A DNA stretch of 9,811 bases from MFZZ01 sp964582715. GTDB taxonomy: Bacteria > Patescibacteriota > Microgenomatia > UBA1406 > GWC2-37-13. The notes under the pieces are model-generated. The model saw nothing but the letters and a program-made list of their open reading frames with translations. It had not been told where the DNA came from and did not search any database. Location of the stretch: assembly GCA_964582715.1 (NCBI GenBank), contig CAZOSM010000011.1:1-9811 (forward strand), in the 5' to 3' direction. The position numbers and the translations under genes are program-made. Position 1 is the stretch's first letter; each line of letters starts with the position of its first letter. Below are positions 1 to 6,591 of this stretch, one piece after another.

Positions 1-1538
1 CCCACCGCGCCACTGTTCCCCTGAGAGGGAATCGCCGAACCGGAGCCGCCGTCGCCCGAGGATGCGCCCGTTGCATTCAAATCCTCCAACTCGGGGTCGT
101 CAGTGAGGAAGCCAGGCAAAATGCCCTTCTTGGCCCACACAAACTCATTCGGCTCCGGCAGGTCATCAACATCTCCCTCAATGTCCAGCAGTTCGAGGGC
201 GAGGCCACGCCCCTCCGCCTGGTGGATGAAACCGGACATGAATGACAACCCCGCAGACTGAATGATGCGGTGTATCGGGTCGGAGTCTAGGCGGTTGAAG
301 TTGATTCGACCATCAGGCAGTCCGATAAGGGCGAAGATGCGCCGGTAGAACGCCTCGAAGGCGCGCTGACGCGCCTGGGCGTAGGATTTTTCAATAGCGG
401 TTACAGCGGCGGTGGAGGCGTAGCCCCCCTCTAGCACGTTTGTGGCGAGCGAACCCGTGGACAGGCCCAATGCGGACGCGACGAGAGCCAGAAGCGGGCG
501 ACCCGTGTTCAGGTCTACAGCGTTGATGCGGGGAACCTGCGTCAACTCCAAATCCTCGCTGCCAACAGCAATCCCGCCCGCCTTGCTGGAGGCGATCTGC
601 GCCGCGGTTTTCTTCGCCTGCGCCTGATTCTTCGACTTCAGGAGGAAGGCGATGCTGGAGAGGGCGTCAATCAGCTTGGCGCCACCCTTGAGGTAGGTGG
701 AGTATCCGATGGCCCACGGCACCGCCGCGAAGCATGACGGCAGGGCAACAAACTGCTCATCCAGCCGATTGGGCTGGAACGGCACCACGGGCAGACCCCA
801 GTTGACCGGGACTCGCTTCTTTCCATCCTTGCTGGCGAAACTCTTAGGCCTGTCGCCCACTGGGAGGGTTCTGAAGTGCAGGTCAACCGGAAGCCACTCC
901 ACCTTCTGCCCTGCCTGATTGCCAATGTCATCCGTGATCGAGTAGGTGCGCTGAAAATACTTCACATAGGAGGGGTCGGCGTCATCCGTGATAACACCCG
1001 TGATCTGGGAGAGCGGGATTCGCCGGGCAATTTTCTCCTTCACATCCCAGGCGATGAAAACGTTGCCCGACGTGTACTCCCTGTCGCTGATGGACTTCAG
1101 CGCCAGGTCATCAAACAGAACATCCTGGTTGATGGGGTTCTCGATCACCTCACGCCAGCGCGGGGGCAGGGTTCCATCCTTGCGTATTGTGTCAGGGAAA
1201 GAGAAGGTGAAGCCGACCCCGACTGCATGGTTGGTTTTCAATTCCCGCCCGTGCCGCAGGAGAGCATTGGCCTCCGTGTGCTCCTCCGTCTTGAGCGCCA
1301 GATTCTTGATGTCCTCAAGCCCAATGAGGTTCTGGTTGCTCTGCCACACGCCCGACAGTGGCTTCCACCACCTGTCCTCAAACTCCAGGGAGTACCGGAT
1401 GGCGGTGTCCAGCGACTCCAACGCCTGCCTAACGTCCGGGTCGCTCGTCAACGACATGGCGCCGTCAATTTCCTTCAAAAAGTAGTCAGATTGCACCCGA
1501 GAGGCGCCCAAAAAGTCGTCAGAAACCCGCGAAGTCAT
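1..1538 (-). CDS. phage portal protein (C-terminus cut by the window edge)
   Basis: This is the portal, the dodecameric ring at the capsid vertex through which the terminase pumps DNA and to which the tail attaches. I translated the minus strand from the ATG at 1538 and found 512 uninterrupted codons running off the left edge. The assignment rests on its place directly after the large terminase, on its length, and on a portal-like core around residues 350-400 (LGLSTGSL, then EGGYASTAAV, then a long helix ending in FEAFYRRIF). The visible C-terminal end is acidic and then Gly/Ser-rich (GASSGDGGSGS), as in flexible portal tails. An in-frame stop at 1551-1553 leaves no other upstream start. No Shine-Dalgarno precedes the ATG; instead a TACACT box ends 6 nt before it, suggesting a leaderless transcript in addition to read-through from the terminase gene 21 nt upstream. 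I cannot tell an SPP1-type from an HK97-type portal by eye. Confidence 0.85.
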   Translation of the reverse strand, partial: MTSRVSDDFLGASRVQSDYFLKEIDGAMSLTSDPDVRQALESLDTAIRYSLEFEDRWWKPLSGVWQSNQNLIGLEDIKNLALKTEEHTEANALLRHGRELKTNHAVGVGFTFSFPDTIRKDGTLPPRWREVIENPINQDVLFDDLALKSISDREYTSGNVFIAWDVKEKIARRIPLSQITGVITDDADPSYVKYFQRTYSITDDIGNQAGQKVEWLPVDLHFRTLPVGDRPKSFASKDGKKRVPVNWGLPVVPFQPNRLDEQFVALPSCFAAVPWAIGYSTYLKGGAKLIDALSSIAFLLKSKNQAQAKKTAAQIASSKAGGIAVGSEDLELTQVPRINAVDLNTGRPLLALVASALGLSTGSLATNVLEGGYASTAAVTAIEKSYAQARQRAFEAFYRRIFALIGLPDGRINFNRLDSDPIHRIIQSAGLSFMSGFIHQAEGRGLALELLDIEGDVDDLPEPNEFVWAKKGILPGFLTDDPELEDLNATGASSGDGGSGSAIPSQGNSGAV

Positions 1539-1553
1539 GCATAAAGTGTATCA
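1539..1553 (-). promoter_or_regulatory. putative extended -10 box for a leaderless portal transcript
   Basis: On the minus strand TACACT (1550-1545) is preceded by TGA, making an extended -10 element (TGN-TANNNT). Exactly 6 nt separate it from the portal ATG (1538), so transcription would start at or beside the A of the ATG. No Shine-Dalgarno is present. The -35 region is weak (TTACGC at a 16-nt spacing). The same geometry occurs before the small terminase gene. Confidence 0.4.
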
Positions 1554-1559
1554 GAGGGT

Positions 1560-4448
1560 CTACCAGGCGTAACTGTAGAACGGGTTCCCCTGCGCCGCTG
1601 TAGCGAACTCGTCCAAATCCACGCTCACCCTCTCCCCATCGCGTGATTCTGACGCATCCACCACAGTCACGGCATACATGGCCGCATCCGCCGCGTCCGG
1701 CGAGCGAATACCTTTACGCTTCATCTCCTCCTTACCCATGATCAGCATGGATTCGGCGTAGCCGATGGCGAACTTGTACTCAATGCCCCGCAGTTGGTCA
1801 ATCAGCGCGCTGTCGGTCGGGTCAATGTCAATCTCGCCAGCGCGCATCCTCCGCGCGAACTCTGAGTACATGTAGGCGCGCATGTTGTACCATGCGTTCC
1901 GGTTGGGGGAGTTAGCGGCTGAGTTGATTGGGACAATATTGTAGGCGCCCCCGTAAATGTCCAGCATGGCGTCCACCATCAGCAACCCCATGCCGTTCGC
2001 GTCGATGCGCAGTTCCGCAATATTGTGCGCGAGGGCGAAAGCGTGAACATGCTCATTGGCGCCCTCGGCCTGCACCTTCCCGTTCACATCATGCAAACGC
2101 TGGAACGGCTTGCCTCGCCACTTATCCACAAACCTGACCCGCACCCCACGCCGGTCGGTTTTGCGGGGCTCGGGAAGTTCATCCCAGTCCCCCGTTTCGG
2201 GGTTCCATTCGGTCATCTCCCACACCCAGCCCTCAGCGGCTTCATACAGGTACGAGTAGTCACCTTTTTCGCTGCGAGACACATCAAAACCGAAGTAGAC
2301 TCGCGCATTGGGGTTCTCGTCGGGACTGTCAGGGATGACGGTAACCGCCTTCCCAACCTCCAGCACCTCGTCAGGGAACAGCACAAACCCGCTGTCGGTG
2401 GCCCACTCACCCAACACGCGGGCCTTGTAGTTGGCGGAGTCCTCGCCGTACTCCATCAGCTTGTCGTCAAGGTACTGCCGGTCAACCAGGGCCTTGACGG
2501 TATCCTCCGGCAACTCCTTCCACTCGTCCGTGAATTTCGGTGTCTCCAGAGCGGAGATGCTGATGCGTTTCCACGCTTTAGACTTCTCGGGGTCGTGCCA
2601 CACCTGACCCATGTATGAGCGCGGGTTTGTGGGGTTGGCGATCAGCAGTCGCCTATCCTCGGGGCCGGTGGTGTTGTTGGAGAGGGTGTCAATCATCTCC
2701 TCCGACACGCCCACCGCTTCATCCGCGATGGCGAACACACCACCCGGCGCGTGAATACCCTGATAGGTGTCGCCCTCACGCCCACGCGGGGGCGTGCGCC
2801 CCGAACCCAGCTCGATGCCGTCATCACTGCGCCACGTCGCCTTCGAGGTGACGTAGCCGGGGAGGGCGTGGTCGGGGAGGTCGCCCGTGGGCTTGCCCTG
2901 CGCCTTCAGTTCAAGGTACTGGTTGTGCAGTTGCCGCGACCGGGTGTGAAGCAACTGGATTTCGCGCCACACGATTCCCTGAACCTGCGCAGTGGAGGGG
3001 GCGGTGGAGATGACGCGGGCCTGCCCAATGGGGCGGGTGTCAATCCACCAGCAGGCGAGCACGGCGGTCAGGAACGAGTTGTGGGTGGGAATAAGGTTCT
3101 CACCAATGAGGTACAGGTTGCGGGGCGAGTCAACCTGGATGCACTGCGTGGGCGCGCTCTCGACCGGCTGAATGTCCACAATGGTGCGCATGGTTCGCTT
3201 CAGGCCGTTCTCTTTCGAGTCGGACGCTAAGCGCTCCCACTTTTTACCCTCCTCCGAGTAGGTGGTGAACGGGTTCCATGTGGGCGCGAACGAGGTTCGG
3301 TAACGGGTGCCCACGTCGCGCCCGTTCAAGTAGGTGCGACCGGGCTTTATGTTGATCTTCATGCCCAAACCGCGAACCAGCTCAGCGAACCCTTCAATCA
3401 ACGGTTCGCTCATCAAGTCCATGCCACAGGTGGCAGTGCCGGACACAAACCCATCCGTGTCCATCAGCCCGCGCAGCAACTCTTTACGGTCAGCAATGCT
3501 GGCGCGAAGGTAAACCTCGGGAATGTGCTTGTTGTTCAGCAGGTCGTACCGTCTCAGAAAGTCCTTAAACCCTTGTCGCGCAAAACCATAAGAATATTTC
3601 CCACTCATCTTGTAGGTTTCGTACCCTGCGCGGTGAAACTCTTCAAGAATGTGCTGCTTCGTATCCCCCAGTGTAATTTGCGCCGCGCTGGAGGTTCCGT
3701 CGCCTAGCCATGCCCCTAGAACGTATGGGTCAATCGGCAATGGTTCGGATAATGGCGGAAACTCTAGCGGTGCGTTTATGGGGATGATGTGATTCGATGC
3801 GCGGGTGTTGGCACCATTCTTATAGTGAAGGGTTTTCGCTAACTCTTGTGTCTCCAGTGTTTCGGACTCGTCCCAATGATTGCGCCAGTCCCGCGACACC
3901 ACCCCCCTGTCGCCACCGCGAACACGAAGGCGCTCTCGTATTCTTTTGCTGGAGAGGTGGTCAATGGTATTCCACTCGTGCTCACCGTTCACTTGGATGG
4001 TGGCACCGTCTGAGAAAGTAACCTCGAACATGGGCAGGTTGAACACTTCCGACTTGGCGAGCACGCGGGTAGGCTTGCCCATTTCGTCAAACACATAGTC
4101 GCCCACACGCAACTCGCCCACGGTGCTCCAGCCTTTAGTGGTCAGAATCTTCTCGTCAAGACGCTGAGCCTTACCGGATGCGTGACATGCCGCAACCATC
4201 GTGTTCCTGTTGTCCACAATGGACTGGGCTATCTCGCGTTGCTTGCTCCACAGGGTCACGCCCAGAACATCGTGCGCCCACAGGTCGGGGCGTTTCTTGT
4301 ACAGGTTTTTGCGGGACTGCACCTCGAACTCGCGTAGCACGTTGTTGCGGAATGAGGTTTTGTAGCCGATGTCGCTGAACCACCGCCCGGCGCCGGTCGG
4401 GGCCAGCACGGTTTTGCCTTCATCCCCATAATGAATAATGTCACTCAT
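1560..4448 (-). CDS. terminase large subunit precursor with intein
   Basis: TerL is the ATPase-nuclease motor that cuts concatemeric DNA and pumps it into the prohead through the portal. The 962-aa precursor contains two extein parts, residues 1-93 and 458-962, which join to 598 aa. Splicing rebuilds a Walker A loop reading ACHASGK-S, preceded by an upstream W67/Q70 that may act as an adenine-binding motif. Walker B is FAIADE with D576 and E577. The C-terminal RNase H-like nuclease shows FGFDVSRSEKGDYS (D722), LRIDANG (D816) and SPDAADA (D918/D921) as likely metal ligands. The ATG overlaps the end of the preceding gene by 8 nt (ATGAGTGA), indicating translational coupling with the small terminase. 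The portal gene follows 21 nt after the stop. Without splicing the P-loop is split and the protein should be inactive. The family call is secure; the individual nuclease residues are my reading of the motifs. Confidence 0.95.
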   Translation of the reverse strand: MSDIIHYGDEGKTVLAPTGAGRWFSDIGYKTSFRNNVLREFEVQSRKNLYKKRPDLWAHDVLGVTLWSKQREIAQSIVDNRNTMVAACHASGKAQRLDEKILTTKGWSTVGELRVGDYVFDEMGKPTRVLAKSEVFNLPMFEVTFSDGATIQVNGEHEWNTIDHLSSKRIRERLRVRGGDRGVVSRDWRNHWDESETLETQELAKTLHYKNGANTRASNHIIPINAPLEFPPLSEPLPIDPYVLGAWLGDGTSSAAQITLGDTKQHILEEFHRAGYETYKMSGKYSYGFARQGFKDFLRRYDLLNNKHIPEVYLRASIADRKELLRGLMDTDGFVSGTATCGMDLMSEPLIEGFAELVRGLGMKINIKPGRTYLNGRDVGTRYRTSFAPTWNPFTTYSEEGKKWERLASDSKENGLKRTMRTIVDIQPVESAPTQCIQVDSPRNLYLIGENLIPTHNSFLTAVLACWWIDTRPIGQARVISTAPSTAQVQGIVWREIQLLHTRSRQLHNQYLELKAQGKPTGDLPDHALPGYVTSKATWRSDDGIELGSGRTPPRGREGDTYQGIHAPGGVFAIADEAVGVSEEMIDTLSNNTTGPEDRRLLIANPTNPRSYMGQVWHDPEKSKAWKRISISALETPKFTDEWKELPEDTVKALVDRQYLDDKLMEYGEDSANYKARVLGEWATDSGFVLFPDEVLEVGKAVTVIPDSPDENPNARVYFGFDVSRSEKGDYSYLYEAAEGWVWEMTEWNPETGDWDELPEPRKTDRRGVRVRFVDKWRGKPFQRLHDVNGKVQAEGANEHVHAFALAHNIAELRIDANGMGLLMVDAMLDIYGGAYNIVPINSAANSPNRNAWYNMRAYMYSEFARRMRAGEIDIDPTDSALIDQLRGIEYKFAIGYAESMLIMGKEEMKRKGIRSPDAADAAMYAVTVVDASESRDGERVSVDLDEFATAAQGNPFYSYAW
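3078..4169 (-). mobile_element. class 3 intein with LAGLIDADG homing endonuclease, inside the terminase P-loop
   Basis: Residues 94-457 of the terminase precursor (364 aa) form an intein inserted between Lys93 and Ser458 of the Walker A motif. Block A starts AQRLDEKILTTKGW, so residue 1 is Ala rather than Cys or Ser. Block B reads VNGEHEWNT with His157 and Trp159 (position B:12). Block F reads TQCIQVDSP with Cys436 (F:4). Block G reads LIPTHN with Thr455 (G:5), His456 and Asn457, followed by Ser458 as the +1 nucleophile. Trp-Cys-Thr with a non-nucleophilic residue 1 is the defining pattern of class 3 inteins, in which the Cys of block F makes the first attack. Two LAGLIDADG endonuclease motifs are intact: LGAWLGDG (244-251, D250) and LLRGLMDTDG (324-333, D330/D332). 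No frameshift is visible, so the element looks able to splice and possibly to home. Confidence 0.9.
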
Positions 4449-4995
4449 TTTCGATCACCCGCATTTCCAGCGCCTTCCGGGCGCCCTCCTGGGCGACCAG
4501 GCCAACCTCGGCCCACTCCTCGTCGCTGAGAACAGTGTGGATTTCTTTCTCACGAAACTTCGCTTCCAGCCCGGCCCGGTACGCGGCGACTCCCGCCATA
4601 GCGGCCTGGACGAACATTTCGGCGTGGGCTTTGCCGATCTTGGAAATCATGTCGTCCAGTTCGGGCATCTGTTTCTGGGTCTGCTCCAGCATCAGTTGGA
4701 GGGTGCGGAGGAACTGGTCGCGGGAGCGGTCTTTGCCGAAGTCGATGGCGTCTTCGCGCAGTGATTCCAGGAAGTTGCCGACCTCCACGAGCAGGAGGGA
4801 GCGGGTTTCCACGTAGTCGAGGTAGTCGGTGGAGCGCAGGAACTCTTTGAGTCGCACCACGCACTCCTCGGGGGACAGTTGCCCGTTGACGCTTGCGCTC
4901 AACTCCTCGGGGCTGAGTTTGCGTACTGCCCCTTCCAGGAGTCGTTTCATCAGACGCGACGGCTCAAGAATCCCCACGCTTTTCCCTGTGCTCAT
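4441..4995 (-). CDS. probable terminase small subunit
   Basis: This encodes a 184-aa, apparently all-helical, acidic protein directly upstream of and overlapping the large terminase gene by 8 nt. Small terminases bind the packaging site and present DNA to TerL, and they normally occupy this position. I see no clear helix-turn-helix. The N-terminal part contains two SPEE segments (LSPEEL, QLSPEECV). The middle (about residues 55-115) is rich in Leu, Glu and Gln and could oligomerise as helical bundles (RTLQLMLEQTQKQMPELDDMI). The function therefore rests mainly on gene order and size. The ATG at 4995 is supported by a TACAAT box 6 nt upstream and by in-frame continuity; no Shine-Dalgarno is present, so the gene is probably leaderless. 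It would be the first gene of the packaging operon, following a strong terminator. It could instead be an unrelated small structural or regulatory protein. Confidence 0.55.
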   Translation of the reverse strand: MSTGKSVGILEPSRLMKRLLEGAVRKLSPEELSASVNGQLSPEECVVRLKEFLRSTDYLDYVETRSLLLVEVGNFLESLREDAIDFGKDRSRDQFLRTLQLMLEQTQKQMPELDDMISKIGKAHAEMFVQAAMAGVAAYRAGLEAKFREKEIHTVLSDEEWAEVGLVAQEGARKALEMRVIENE

Positions 4996-5007
4996 GGGGC
5001 TATTGTA
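4995..5007 (-). promoter_or_regulatory. putative -10 box for a leaderless small-terminase transcript
   Basis: On the minus strand TACAAT (5007-5002) is followed by 6 nt (AGCCCC) and then the ATG at 4995. That places the expected transcription start on the initiation codon. No purine-rich ribosome site is present, and no good -35 is seen at 16-18 nt. The position, just after a terminator and just before the packaging genes, fits the start of a late operon. Confidence 0.45.
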
Positions 5008-5049
5008 CCGTGTTGCCGGTATTTTTGGTGTTTGCGCACTATTCTGGCG

Positions 5050-5095
5050 TCAAGGCTGGGTGCTTGTTTTCCCTAAATCAAGGCAGAATCCTTGA
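5050..5095. promoter_or_regulatory. TCAAGG repeats, possible operator upstream of the packaging operon
   Basis: TCAAGG occurs at 5050-5055 and at 5078-5083. The second copy forms a perfect 6-bp inverted repeat with CCTTGA at 5090-5095, separated by CAGAAT. The sites lie between the terminator at 5103-5137 and the small-terminase -10 box, about 45-90 nt upstream of the predicted start. Such placement suits a transcription factor site, but no regulator in the window can be tied to it. Confidence 0.3.
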
Positions 5096-5102
5096 CAATG
5101 GG

Positions 5103-5137
5103 AAAACCCCCTACCAACAAGAGAGGTAGGGGGTTTT
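5103..5137 (-). terminator. intrinsic terminator, possibly bidirectional
   Basis: A perfect 13-bp inverted repeat (AAAACCCCCTACC at 5103-5115 and its complement at 5125-5137) encloses a 9-nt loop. On the minus strand the hairpin ends in GGTAGGGGGTTTT, a GC stem followed by a U tract. The A tract on the other side makes it symmetrical. It ends the five-gene operon at 6591-5211 and insulates it from the packaging operon, which needs its own promoter downstream. Confidence 0.85.
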
Positions 5138-5210
5138 CGGCGGAGCGTCAACACGCCGTTCCGAATCGCTGGAAGTGTTCAGTGCAGCACGCGGAAAGAG
5201 CCAGTTGGTG

Positions 5211-5417
5211 CTAGCCCCTGAGTCTGCGCTTGGGTTCATGCTCCCGCCAGTGGTGTGAGTTGCGGGTGCCCCCAAGAACCTCCCAGGTCTGCCCGCACTC
5301 GTCGCACCTCCACAAACTGCCCACTGCCACTGTGGGGTTGTTGCCCCACCTGTCCACAATGGGCGGAACGGGGCAGACGTGTGGCTCGACATAAGGAATC
5401 TTCTTCACCCAGCCCAT
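5211..5417 (-). CDS. small zinc-ribbon-like protein
   Basis: This 68-aa protein carries a likely metal site: His13 and Cys15 (EPHVCP), then Cys38 and Cys41 in WRCDECGQTWEV. The knuckle CxxCG followed by TW is typical of small zinc ribbons common in actinophage genomes; the function is unknown. I chose the ATG at 5417 because it overlaps the upstream stop by one base (TGATG) and has GAGGTGGG a few bases upstream. A TTG one codon earlier is possible but less likely. The C-terminus is basic (HEPKRRLRG), which could contact nucleic acid. It is the last gene before the terminator at 5103-5137; the roughly 70 nt in between contain no gene I can support. Confidence 0.7.
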   Translation of the reverse strand: MGWVKKIPYVEPHVCPVPPIVDRWGNNPTVAVGSLWRCDECGQTWEVLGGTRNSHHWREHEPKRRLRG

Positions 5418-5632
5418 CAACCCACCTCGCCCCGTATCTCAATGACCGGCTCATCAAAAGCCTTCAACATCCGCTCAAGGTCTTTCCTCAAATCTTCCTT
5501 CGTTTCCCCCCACGGCTCAACGGGCACCTCAGTCCACCCTTCTTTTCCGTTCCCATCGGTGTAGAACTCGAAGATGCCGAACCACCCTGAGCCTCGGTCG
5601 TAGCCGACCCTGTAGCGCCATGTAGTGCTCAC
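5417..5632 (-). CDS. conserved small protein of unknown function (WRYRV ... DLERMLKAFDEPV type)
   Basis: The gene encodes a 71-aa protein starting at a GTG that overlaps the previous stop by 4 nt (GTGA), with a strong AGGAGG about 9 nt upstream. The pattern is that of a small protein family widespread in bacteria and phages: an N-terminal strand TWRYRVGYD, a strand FGIFEFYTD, a central WTEVPVEPWGET, and a C-terminal helix DLRKDLERMLKAFDEPVIEI. No function is known to me for that family. It sits fourth in a five-gene operon, between a predicted coiled-coil protein and a zinc-ribbon protein, so it is probably an accessory factor made with them. I see no membrane segment or catalytic motif. Confidence 0.75.
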   Translation of the reverse strand: MSTTWRYRVGYDRGSGWFGIFEFYTDGNGKEGWTEVPVEPWGETKEDLRKDLERMLKAFDEPVIEIRGEVG

Positions 5633-5886
5633 TGTTCTTCCTCCTTTTCTGTCTCACCAATAACAATCACATTCCCGCCCGCACCCTCAGCGGTGCCGGT
5701 GCTGGTGCTGGTGCCCTTAAGGTTGCGTATCTCCTCCTCCAGCCTCCGAACCGTCACCCTCGCCTCCTCCAGCGTGTTCAGCAGCGACGGTATCAACGCC
5801 ACAACCCGCATCGCCAACTCCCGGTCATAATGCGCCGCAGGAGTCGGGCCAATATAGACGAGGCCAGCACCCTCACTCCCGCTCAT
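5629..5886 (-). CDS. small protein with predicted coiled coil
   Basis: The protein has 85 aa from the ATG at 5886. Residues about 25-60 form an amphipathic helix with heptad-like spacing (RVVALIPSLLNTLEEARVTVRRLEEEIRNLK). This is followed by a Thr/Ser/Gly linker (GTSTSTGTAEGAGG), a short hydrophobic strand (NVIVIGE) and a very acidic tail (TEKEEEQ). It could oligomerise or tether a partner; no family is recognised. A GTG at 5919 would add 11 residues but has no ribosome site, whereas GTGAGG lies just before the ATG. The start overlaps the end of the 51-aa gene by 14 nt, and the stop overlaps the next GTG start by 4 nt, so all belong to one message. Confidence 0.65.
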   Translation of the reverse strand: MSGSEGAGLVYIGPTPAAHYDRELAMRVVALIPSLLNTLEEARVTVRRLEEEIRNLKGTSTSTGTAEGAGGNVIVIGETEKEEEQ

Positions 5887-6028
5887 GGGCCTCACCGCCC
5901 TCCCCCACCAGCAAGGCACTCAAAGGAGTAAGCAGAACCGCCCCATCCTCACGCCGCCCCACAGCGAACTGCGTACCCGGCGTGAACCCACTCACCCGGC
6001 CCTTCGCATCCGACTTACGAACCTCCAT
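5873..6028 (-). CDS. 51-aa protein resembling an AbrB/MazE swapped-hairpin domain
   Basis: A short gene reads from the ATG at 6028 to a TGA at 5873-5875. It overlaps the protease stop by one base (TGATG) and the following gene by 14 nt. The protein contains DAKGRVSGFTPGTQFAV (residues 7-23) and then EDGAVLLTPL (27-36). The arrangement GRV - x - PG - strand - DG - hydrophobic - L-P resembles the AbrB/MazE DNA-binding fold (GRI - LP - G - V - DG - I - L-P). Such proteins are DNA-binding regulators or antitoxins; no toxin is visible next to it. The conserved Leu-Pro is replaced by Phe-Thr-Pro, and the domain is short, so the family call is tentative. That it is a real gene is supported by tight packing and frame continuity. 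Confidence 0.55.
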   Translation of the reverse strand: MEVRKSDAKGRVSGFTPGTQFAVGRREDGAVLLTPLSALLVGEGGEAHERE

Positions 6029-6591
6029 CACCTGCCACCCTTCGTGTCACCAACGCCATCAACTCGCAACTCCCGCGCCTCCCCGCCCGAATACAGGTCA
6101 AAAAATATGGCAGTCTCCACCGCCTCTTTCGCGCTCGCCCCGCGATGCAAGGCGCCCAGCGCATACGGCGAACCCGAGCCGACCCCGTAGAAGCCCGATT
6201 CGTCCTCCACGAAACTCAGATTGCTAGACAGGTAACCCACCAGCCCCTCCCCGGCTGGAGTGCGATCGCCCTTCACATAGATGATGATGTCCGCCTCAGC
6301 GTTGGCCTGCGAGTTCACAATCTCCGCCGCATCCGCCTCCTTGAGTGCCGCCAGAATCGCCGGGCACAATTCCCGCGTCACCCACCGCCGAGCATCAAAC
6401 CCCGGCTCATACTCCTTCAGCGCCGGAATGTCCATGTGGCGCAAAATGTTGCCCACCCGCCCCAGCCCGGCAACCCCGAACGTTACCGGCCCGTTCGTGA
6501 ACACCTTGTCCCGCCCCGTCATTCCGCGACCCTGCCACGTCGTCTGGGTATCCCACGCCAAAGCCCCATCCTTGTAAACGATTGTCGTCAT
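6028..6591 (-). CDS. proteasome/HslV-like Ntn-hydrolase peptidase
   Basis: The 187-aa protein begins MTTIVYKDGALAWDTQTT, the start of proteasome beta and HslV subunits, where removal of Met exposes Thr2 as nucleophile. Asp14 and Lys29 (RDKVF) occupy the places of the catalytic Asp17 and Lys33, allowing for a shorter loop. TFGVAGLGRV matches the following oxyanion-loop region, and YGVGSGSPYALGALHRGASAKEAVETA (about 136-162) matches the conserved GSG...AL...G helix. Only the peptidase is seen; no HslU/Mpa-type ATPase is present in the window. I chose the ATG at 6591 because the motif starts there and GGGAGAGGG lies upstream; the longer in-frame start at 6732 adds an unrelated hydrophobic stretch. 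It leads a five-gene operon and overlaps the next gene by one base. Its target (phage or host protein) is unknown. Confidence 0.85.
   Translation of the reverse strand: MTTIVYKDGALAWDTQTTWQGRGMTGRDKVFTNGPVTFGVAGLGRVGNILRHMDIPALKEYEPGFDARRWVTRELCPAILAALKEADAAEIVNSQANAEADIIIYVKGDRTPAGEGLVGYLSSNLSFVEDESGFYGVGSGSPYALGALHRGASAKEAVETAIFFDLYSGGEARELRVDGVGDTKGGR

Noticed and set aside
876..1544. 222-aa plus-strand reading frame
   Set aside because: It lies opposite the portal gene, which has coherent protein character on the minus strand; the plus-strand frame is a shadow of its codon bias.
2118..2130. TTATCCACA DnaA box inside the terminase gene
   Set aside because: A single copy within conserved coding sequence, most likely chance.
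2025..2618. 197-aa plus-strand reading frame
   Set aside because: Antisense to the conserved terminase nuclease region; no ribosome site and no recognisable protein features.
5111..5392. 93-aa minus-strand frame
   Set aside because: It runs into the terminator hairpin and overlaps the better-supported zinc-ribbon gene in another frame.
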